A stretch of 64,000 nt of DNA, from NCBI GenBank assembly GCA_037501455.1, contig CM074865.1, forward strand, positions 38,050,501 to 38,114,500. The letters run 5' to 3'. The translations under genes and the position numbers were made by a program. Origin of the DNA: Lantana camara. Its lineage: Eukaryota; Streptophyta; Magnoliopsida; Lamiales; Verbenaceae. The notes below the pieces were generated by a model. That model searched no databases and was not told the DNA's origin. It was given only the letters and a program-made list of their open reading frames with translations. Of the stretch, positions 56,894-64,000 are shown piece by piece; within the stretch, counting starts at the first letter, position 1; each line of letters starts with the position of its first letter.

Positions 56894-57785
56894 TCGGGAT
56901 CCACGGTTTACTTCGATTTTCTGGTAGAATCTTCAGAATTGTTTGGGCACCAGGCTCAGGTTTAGCACAGCCTCGCATCCTCAAACGGACGGTCAATCTG
57001 AAAGGTTAATTCAGTACTTAGAGGATATGCTTCGGTCGTGTGCTTTGGATTTCCAGGATAGGTGGGACAAGCATCTGGGTCTAGTTGAATTTGCTTATAA
57101 CAACAGTTATCAGGGTTCGATTAAGATGGCTCCTTATGAAGCACTTTATGGAAGAAAGTGTAGGTCGCCTTTGTTTTGGGATATCGAGGATTGGAGGTGG
57201 ACCGAAGAGAATAAGCTCGAGAGGGCCGAGCCTAAGGAAAACATTGTTGCTACTATTGAGAAGGTTCATACGATTAGACAAAGAATGAGGGCAGCTCAGG
57301 CTCGACAGAAGAGCTACGCCGATAAGAGAAGAAGGCCCTTAGTGTTTGAGGTCGGAGATAGAGTTTTTCTGAAGGCATCTCCAAGGAAAGGCTTCACTCG
57401 AATAGGTAAAGGTGGAAAGCTCAGTCCACGATACCTTGGGCCGTTTGAAATTTTGGAAAGAATTGGAGAAACGGCGTATAGATTGGATCTTCCACCGAAT
57501 TTGACCGGGATACATAACGTTTTTCATGTTTCTCAACTCCGCAAGTACTATCCCGATGAGGCAACTATCCTTCCAGTTGAAGAGGTTCAGTTAGAGCCGG
57601 ATTTAACAATAGAAAAGCATCCGGTTGTAATTCAGGACCGGAAGATGCAAGAATTGAGAAACCGGCAGATTCCTTTGGTTAGGGTACTTTGGAGGGATCA
57701 GAAATCCGAGGAATCAACTTGGGAAACCGAGGAGAAAATGAGGAATTTATATCCGGAGTTGTTTGAGGACTCGGTTCGGACTTGA
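56894..57785 (+). pseudogene. pol: Gypsy H integrase C-terminal half
   Basis: Starts inside the integrase core at RDPRFTS, with one early TAG near 56917, then open from about 56940 to the TGA at 57783-57785. Contains GTRLRFSTASHPQTDGQSE with the catalytic Glu region, GRKCRSPLFWD, the GDRVFLKASPRKGF segment and a chromodomain-like end (VLWRDQKSEESTWETEEKM). The upstream part of H is absent; copia F LTR is joined instead. The best preserved gypsy end in the window. Confidence 0.9.
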
Positions 57786-57798
57786 GGGCAAGTCCTTT

Positions 57799-57813
57799 TT
57801 AAGGGGGAAGGAT
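57799..57813 (+). other. Purine-rich tract, element H
   Basis: AAGGGGGAAGGAT next to TGTGACACCCCG, 14 bases after the pol stop. Confidence 0.85.
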
Positions 57814-58598
57814 TGTGACACCCCGACTTTCAGGCCGTACAGGTATGACGTATGTGCGCATTTAAATTTATTATTTACGCATTTTATATTTATTCTAATT
57901 GTTTATTTGAATTATTTAATTCTAATTCTTATATGAATTATTTGAATTTATATGAATTATTTGAACTATATGTCAAAATTTGCCTGAAGTGATTTATGAT
58001 ATGTGAATTTAATTCCCGAACAAGCTAATTTCGTAAATTATGTGATTTATTTGAGTTAAGGACTAAATTGTACGATTTTATTTATTTTTGGACTTAATTG
58101 GAAAGTTGAAGTGGACTTATTTGACACTTTTTAAAAGTTTTGGACTTAATTGAAAATAGCCTTTTTAATAAAATTTTAATTATTTTTAATTCGTTAAAAT
58201 TGATTTATTTTAATTTATTTATTAATTCTTGAATTTGAATTTTATTATTGGAATGACATGCTCTTTTGTTGAAATGTGATGTGTTCGTGTTCGATTTGAG
58301 ATCGAAATTTTGTGCCTTTTTAATATGTTGGAGTTTTATGAGTCGTGAACTTGAATACGTGCTCGTTATGTATTTTCGGGTTTATTTGTCGGGTTTTCGG
58401 GAGTTGTTTTCGTTGGGTGACCTAAAGGGGGCTAAAGTGTACTTAGTGCACCTTGGGTTCCGGGTAGTGTAACTTGAGCTCGGGAATTCGGATTCGAATT
58501 CCGTCACCTCCGCTGAACTCGTTTCGACGATTCGAGTGCAATGGATCAGGCCTTGTAATTTTTCGACCTCGTTTGATACCCCGAAATCAGCCCGTAAC
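57814..58598 (+). repeat. Gypsy H 3' LTR, part before copia I
   Basis: Begins TGTGACACCCCGACTTTCAG, resembling in sense the LTR C start (TGTGACGCCCCGACTTTTCGG). The copia I insertion follows after GTAAC. Confidence 0.85.
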
Positions 58599-58927
58599 TG
58601 TTAGAAATGGAGAGCAAATACACACTCAAACTCACAAAATAAAAGTGGAGATATAAAGTGACTCTATTTCACTTAATAAAAATGACTTGATTAACTTGAG
58701 AAAAATGACAAATACATAGGGTATATATAGGATTTTCTAGACATGAACTTAGGCTTAGTTCATGTATTACAATTAATAAGACTCTTGATATCCTATGCAT
58801 GAATATATCAATTCATGAACTAACTAAAAACAATGAATAATATAAAATACATGTACCAAATAATTAAAAGATTAATCTAGAAAATGAATCTAGATTAATA
58901 TCTTGAAAAACTTTTCATTTTTCAACA
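58599..58927 (-). repeat. 3' LTR of copia I
   Basis: 329 bp, TGTTAGAAATGG to TTTTTCAACA. Contains TATATATA near 58718-58727, the likely core promoter. Confidence 0.96.
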
Positions 58928-58936
58928 TCCCCCCTT
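58928..58936 (-). other. Purine-rich tract, copia I
   Basis: AAGGGGGGA in minus sense, next to the 3' LTR. Confidence 0.9.
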
Positions 58937-58959
58937 AATCTTGATTCATGACTCCAAGA

Positions 58960-61900
58960 GACTCTCGTAATTTTCTAAAAACTTCAAACTTCAATGGCTT
59001 GGTGAAAATGTCGGCAATTTGATCTTGTGATTTCACAAATTCCAATCAACCTCTTTCTTGGACACACATTCTCGAATAAAATGATACTTAGTATCAATAT
59101 GCTTGCTTCTTTCATGGAACACCGGATTTTTCGCCAATTGAAGGGCGGATTTGTTATCAACTAAAATCTTCGTTGGCACTTCTTGTTGTTGATAAAGCTC
59201 CTTCAATAAATTCCTTAGCCAAATTGCATGACAAACACAAGAAGTTACTGCCACAAACTCCGCTTCACAAGTTGATAAAGTGACAATTGGTTGCTTTTTA
59301 GAATTCCAAGTGAAAGCTGAATTTCCCATGAAGAAAACAAACCCGGTAGTACTCTTTCGATCATCGACATCACCAGCCCAATCACTATCACAATATCCAA
59401 CAAGCTTGAAATCTTGAGAAAATGAATATAAAATTCCATAATCAAGTGTACCTTTGATATAACGGAGTATTCTTTTGGCCACCTTCAAGTGAGAAGTAGT
59501 AGGATTCTCCATGTAGCGACTAACAAGTCCAACGCCAAAAAGAATATCCGGTCTTGTACAAGTTAGGTACCTCAAGCTTCCAACAAGACTTTTAAAGAGT
59601 GTGGGATTGATCAATTCTCCATCTCCATGTTTGGACAATTTAACTCCACATTCAACGGGGGTGCTCACCGGCTTGCAATTCGCCATTTCAAACTTCTTGA
59701 GAACTTCCTTTGCATAGCCTTCTTGAGAAATAAATATTCCTTCATCATTTTGTTTTACTTCAATCCCAAGATAGTAGGACATCAATCCAATGTCCGTCAT
59801 TTCAAACTCACTCGCCATTGCTTGCTTGAATTCATCAAACATCTTTGGAGCATTTCCTGTAAAAATCAAATCATCTACATACAAACAAACAAGTAAAATG
59901 TCACCAGTATTGTTTGTTTTTACATAGAGTGCATGTTCATGTGGACATTTTGAGAAACCATTTTCTTGAAAATACTTATCAATTCTACTATTCCAAGCAT
60001 GAGGGGCTTGTTTCAAGCCGTAGAGAGCCTTCTTCAACTTCAAGACTTTTTCTTCATGCCCTTTTGCAACATATCCCAACGGTTGCTCAATATAAACTTC
60101 CTCCTCCAAGTAGCCATTCAAAAAGGCTGATTTGACATCCATTTGGTGGATTTTCCATTTGTTTTGAGCTGCCAAAGAAATGATCAACCGAATAGTTTCT
60201 AATCTCGCAACCGGAGCGAAAACCTCATCGTAGTCAATTCCCGCCTTTTGTTTGTAGCCTTTCACTACCAATCTTGCTTTGTATCTTTCAACTTCGCCTT
60301 TTGAATTTTTCTTTATTTTATACACCCATTTAACTCCAATGGTGTTCTTTCCTTTGGGTAGTGCCACTAACTCCCAAGTATCATTCTTTTTTATAGCTTT
60401 GATTTCTTCATCCATAGCACTCCTCCATTTTTTATCACCAACCGCTTCTTCAAAACTCAAAGGCTCAGAATTAGCAAATAAACAAAAATATGTTTCACTT
60501 CAATCCAAAGTTACCTCATTTGTAACCTCATACAACTCACGAACATTTCTTGTCCTCCTAGGCCTTTCACTTGAACTTTCTTCGCCAACGGGTGGAAGTG
60601 ATTGTGGTGGAGTATTCGGTTGCACCAACTCTTCATCATCCTCAAGAAGAGGATACAAATTTTTCTCTTCTTTGGACATGTTCCATTCCCAACAACTTTT
60701 CTCATCGAACTCAACATCTCTACTAATGACAAGCTTTCCATTTTGCGGGTTATACAACTTATATCCTTTGGAATTTGAATCATAACCAATGAAAACATAC
60801 CTTTCACTTTTATCATCAAGCTTTGTTCTCTTTTCATCCGAAACATGTGCGTAGGCAATGCTTCCAAAGACCCGTAAATGAGAAACATTCGGCTTTATTT
60901 TGCTCCAAGCTTCTTGAGGTGTTTTGTCATTAACACTTTTAGTGTGACACCGATTCATTAAATAAACCGCACATGCAACTGCTTCTGCCCAAAATTCTTT
61001 AGGCACATTTTTACTCTTTAGCATACTCCTTGTCATGTTGAGAATGGTCCGATTCCTTCTTTCGGCAACTCCATTTTGTTGCGGTGTTCTTGGAACTATC
61101 AACGGCCTCAAAATGCCATTTTCTTCACAAAACTTGTTGAATTCATTTGATGTGAATTCTCCTCCTCTATCGGATCGAAGGGCTTTGATTTGGTAGCCGC
61201 TTTGCTTTTCCACCATAGTTTTGAACTTTTTGAAAGTTTGAAAGACCTCGGATTTTTCCTTCAAAAAGTACACCCAAGTTTTCCGAGAATAATCATCAAT
61301 GAAAGTAAGAAAATATTTATTCTTACCAAACGAGCAAGGATTGATAGGGCCACACACATCTGAGTGTATCAACTCCAACGGGCGTTGAGCTCTTGAAAGT
61401 GATTCTTTCGGGAAGCTTTTCCTAGCTTGCTTGCCAAAAAGACAACCTTCACAAATTTGATTGGGTTGCTCAATATTTGGCAATCCTCTCACCATCTTTT
61501 TCTTGCTCATCTCCTTTAGGCCATCAAAATTCAAATGACCAAATCTCATATGCCAAAGCCAAGAATCACTTTTGAAACATGCTTGTAAACACCTTGGTAC
61601 ATCACTTTGAATGTTAAGCATAAACATTCGGTTTCTTGTCATAGGAACTTTTGCTAACAAACGTCCATTTTCATCTTTCATAATCAAACTTTTATTTTTC
61701 AAATGAATGTCATAATTTTTCTCCAATAATTGTCCTAAACTTAATATGTTACTTTTCATTTCGGGCACATAGAAAACATTGGAGATAAATTGACGACTTC
61801 CATCTTTCAATTTGATTAAAATGGTACCTTTTCCTTTTACTTGTACCCGAGAGGAATCTCCAAAAGTGATGTTGCCTCCATATGTTTCATCAAGCTCCAT

Positions 61901-62917
61901 GAAAAGATTTTTCTTTCCACAAATATGGCTGCTTGCACCGGAATCAAGATACCACAAGTTTTGTTCTTGATTATCTTCGCCTTTGCATGCGAGAAGCAAA
62001 GTGGGACCTCCTTCTTCATTATTGCTCTCCACGAAGTTTGTTTTTTCTTCCACTTCGTTTGTGCATTCCCAATGAAAATGTCCAAAATTATTGCAATTAT
62101 AACATTGGACATTTGATTTATCATACCTTCTCGAATTCGGCCTCCAATTACTTCTTCCTCGACCACGTCCGCGACCTCTTCCTTGAAAGAAATTTTGATT
62201 CTTCTCTTCTTTGTTTACATAGTTGCCTCTTCCTCTTCCACGAGCAACTTGTCCACGTCCTCGACCCCTTTGGAACGTGTTACGCTTTTCTTGCTTTTCT
62301 TTGAACGAAAGTTTTGCTTGCAAAACTTGCTCCACCTGTTCTTGATTTGGTTTCTTTAGTCTCTCTTCATGGGCTTGCAAAGATCCGGCTAATTCTTCAA
62401 CGGTCATAGTGTCCAAATCTTTGGACTCTTCAATTGCCACAACAATATAGTTAAATTTTGAATCCAAGGATCGTAAAATCTTTCCAACGACCCGATCATC
62501 CTTCAAGTCTTCTCCATATCTTCTCATTTGGTTAACCACCACCATTATTCATGAAATATAATCCGAAATGGTTTCGGACTCCTTCATGCGTAGCGATTCA
62601 AATTCTCCTCTTAAGGTTTGGAGACGAACTTTCTTCACTTTATCAACTCCTTTGAACGAGGCTTGGAGAATATCCCAAGCTTGCTTGGAGGTGGTTGCAC
62701 TAGCAACTTTCTCGAACATTTTTTCATCCAAACTTTGATGGATAAGAGTGAGCGCCTTTTGATCTTTCTTTACTGCAGCGGCATTGGTGGCTTCAACACC
62801 GTTCTCGATAGGTTCCCAAGCATCATGAGCTCCAAGTAAAGCCTTCATACGAATACACCAATTCTCGTAATGTTCTTTTACGAGTAGTGGAACTTGGAAA
62901 AGAGGAGCACTCGTCAT
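58960..62917 (-). pseudogene. gag-pol: Copia I gag-pol, three point lesions
   Basis: Start ATG at 62917 ([12 protein letters not shown]); the apparent longer frame to 62986 reads through the primer site and is not real. Gag ends with CCHC knuckle [14 protein letters not shown] near 62090. Protease [10 protein letters not shown] lies near 61930. Integrase has the zinc region ICEGCLFGK near 61445, HSDVCG near 61355, SDRGGEF near 61165 and NGVAERRN near 61060. RT has YVDD near 59872; RNase H has DSDWAGD near 59375 and STCEAEF near 59265. Lesions: TGA at 62549-62551 in gag, TGA at 60500-60502 between integrase and RT, and a one-base loss near 59040 that ends the frame at 59033 shortly before the normal end (about 58960). 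All key catalytic residues are present. Confidence 0.95.
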
Positions 62918-62944
62918 TTTTTTCGTTGTCTCCAAACAAAATTG

Positions 62945-62956
62945 GCTCTGATACCA
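62945..62956 (-). other. Primer-binding site, copia I
   Basis: TGGTATCAGAGC in minus sense, 3 bases inside the 5' LTR. Confidence 0.93.
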
Positions 62957-62959
62957 CTT

Positions 62960-63288
62960 TGTTAGAAATGGAGAGCAAATACACACTCAAACTCACAAAA
63001 TAAAAGTGGAGATATAAAGTGACTCTATTTCACTTAATAAAAATGACTTGATTAACTTGAGAAAAATGACAAATACATAGGGTATATATAGGATTTTCTA
63101 GACATGAACTTAGGCTTAGTTCATGTATTACAATTAATAAGACTCTTGATATCCTATGCATGAATATATCAATTCATAAACTAACTAAAAACAATGAATA
63201 ATATAAAATACATGTACCAAATAATTAAAAGACTAATCTAGAAAATGAATCTAGATTAATATCTTGAAAAACTTTTCATTTTTCAACA
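62960..63288 (-). repeat. 5' LTR of copia I
   Basis: 329 bp; differs from the other LTR at two sites (ATTCATAAACT and AAGACTAATC here). Confidence 0.96.
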
Positions 63289-63293
63289 GTAAC

Positions 63294-64000
63294 TTCATCT
63301 CGCGCTCATATGACCATCTTTCACCATTTTGCACATAAGTCCCTCATCTGTTGAGCTTTTCACATGAAACCTGGACCCACACTCCACTAACTCAGCCTAT
63401 TATCACCTCACATACCTCTCATACCGATCCATACACAAGAAAGGAGAGGAAAATCTGAGTTTTTGAGCAGCAACAGTGAAATCCCGTAACCTTCACCCTA
63501 GAGGAGATTTTGAGCTCCAATCTCCATTTTCTTCCAACATCTTCAAGGGGTAAGCTTATATTTGATATTTACATGCTTATATGATCATTTGCATCTATTA
63601 AATTCAAAATTTGAACCACTTTTGATTGAGTTTTGGAACCTTGAAGTGAATAGTTAGGTTTTGCTCTTTAATTTGAATTCCATGACTTTCCTTGAGTTAT
63701 GGCTTGAATTGATGCTTGGAAAGTGATCTCTTATGCTTCATTTATTTCTATTTATGCCTGAATTTGGTGGTAGTTGAGATATAGGAGAGTTACCATTATT
63801 ATTCTTGTGGTTTCAAGTTGATTTTGCATTAGTTTGGTGCCATTTCTTCTCCTTCCAGCCTGCTGTTCGTTTTCAGCTGGTTTGTTGATGTTTTTGTGCT
63901 GATATGCTGCCATATTTACTGCCTTTTCATGCCTTGTTGTTGTGGTTGAGTTGTGGTATAAGTTGCAGGGCTGAACTTGAGTGTTTTCTCCCTTTTCTGC
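63294..64000 (+). repeat. Gypsy H 3' LTR, part after copia I
   Basis: The LTR resumes after the second GTAAC and runs off the window. GGTAGTTGAG...GTTACCATTA at 63766-63800 matches C' at 14693-14727, placing H and C' in one LTR lineage. No gene is visible. Confidence 0.75.

Larger units (their letters stand above)
58594..63293 (-). mobile_element. Complete copia element I with GTAAC duplication
   Basis: Element 58599-63288 (4690 bp), 329-bp LTRs, flanked by GTAAC at 58594-58598 and 63289-63293. All structural parts are present: TG...CA LTRs, tRNA-iMet primer site, gag-pol, purine tract. The two LTRs differ at two positions that I can see (0.6%), indicating a recent insertion. It interrupts the H LTR and is the youngest clear insertion in the right third. 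Gag-pol carries two stops and one frameshift. Confidence 0.97.

Overview
The window is a block of nested LTR retrotransposons from a flowering-plant genome, most likely a eudicot and probably pericentromeric or otherwise heterochromatic. No host gene, rRNA, tRNA gene or CRISPR array can be supported. The evidence is Ty3/gypsy chromovirus-type gag-pol genes with a chromodomain-like end, Ty1/copia gag-pol genes, primer-binding sites complementary to initiator-Met tRNA (TGGTATCAGAGC), purine-rich tracts, TG...CA LTR termini and 5-bp target duplications. The species cannot be named from the sequence.

Layout. 1-14586: two gypsy elements (A and B, minus sense) in tandem, sharing one 3053-bp LTR. 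14587-16979: a truncated plus-sense gypsy LTR (C'). 16980-23873 and 56255-56891: one old copia element (F, plus sense) split by a 32-kb nest; a solo LTR (G) with target duplication TTTTA sits in its 5' LTR. Inside F: an E-type LTR fragment (23874-25755), a 67-bp misplaced pol fragment, truncated gypsy C (25823-32867) inside truncated copia D (32868-37500), a gene-poor gypsy-type element K (37501-42403), a 4-kb E-type LTR (42404-46422), and a nearly complete gypsy J (46423-56254). 56894-58598 and 63294-64000: the 3' end of plus-sense gypsy H with its LTR, into which a complete young copia element I (58599-63288, target duplication GTAAC) has inserted.

Every coding region is broken by stops, frameshifts or deletions; the least damaged are B and I. 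The elements normally work as units: the LTR promoter drives one RNA, gag makes particles, and pol supplies protease, reverse transcriptase, RNase H and integrase. Here any movement would need proteins supplied from elsewhere.

The signal worth most attention is structural and non-coding. Several gypsy LTR families carry paired inverted-repeat elements whose stem sequence differs between families while the pairing is kept. These are (1) a cluster of 16-22 nt dyads, about 950-1180 bp from the LTR 5' end in three families; (2) one stem about 470-610 bp from the LTR 3' end; (3) a stem ending at the LTR 3' terminus whose mismatches are almost all G.U-compatible; and (4) in element K, a tandem array of about ten small hairpins with compensatory stem changes. 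Copia D's LTR instead carries six CACGTG boxes at about 11-bp spacing and an 18-bp palindrome beside its TATA box. All comparisons were made by eye without alignment software.
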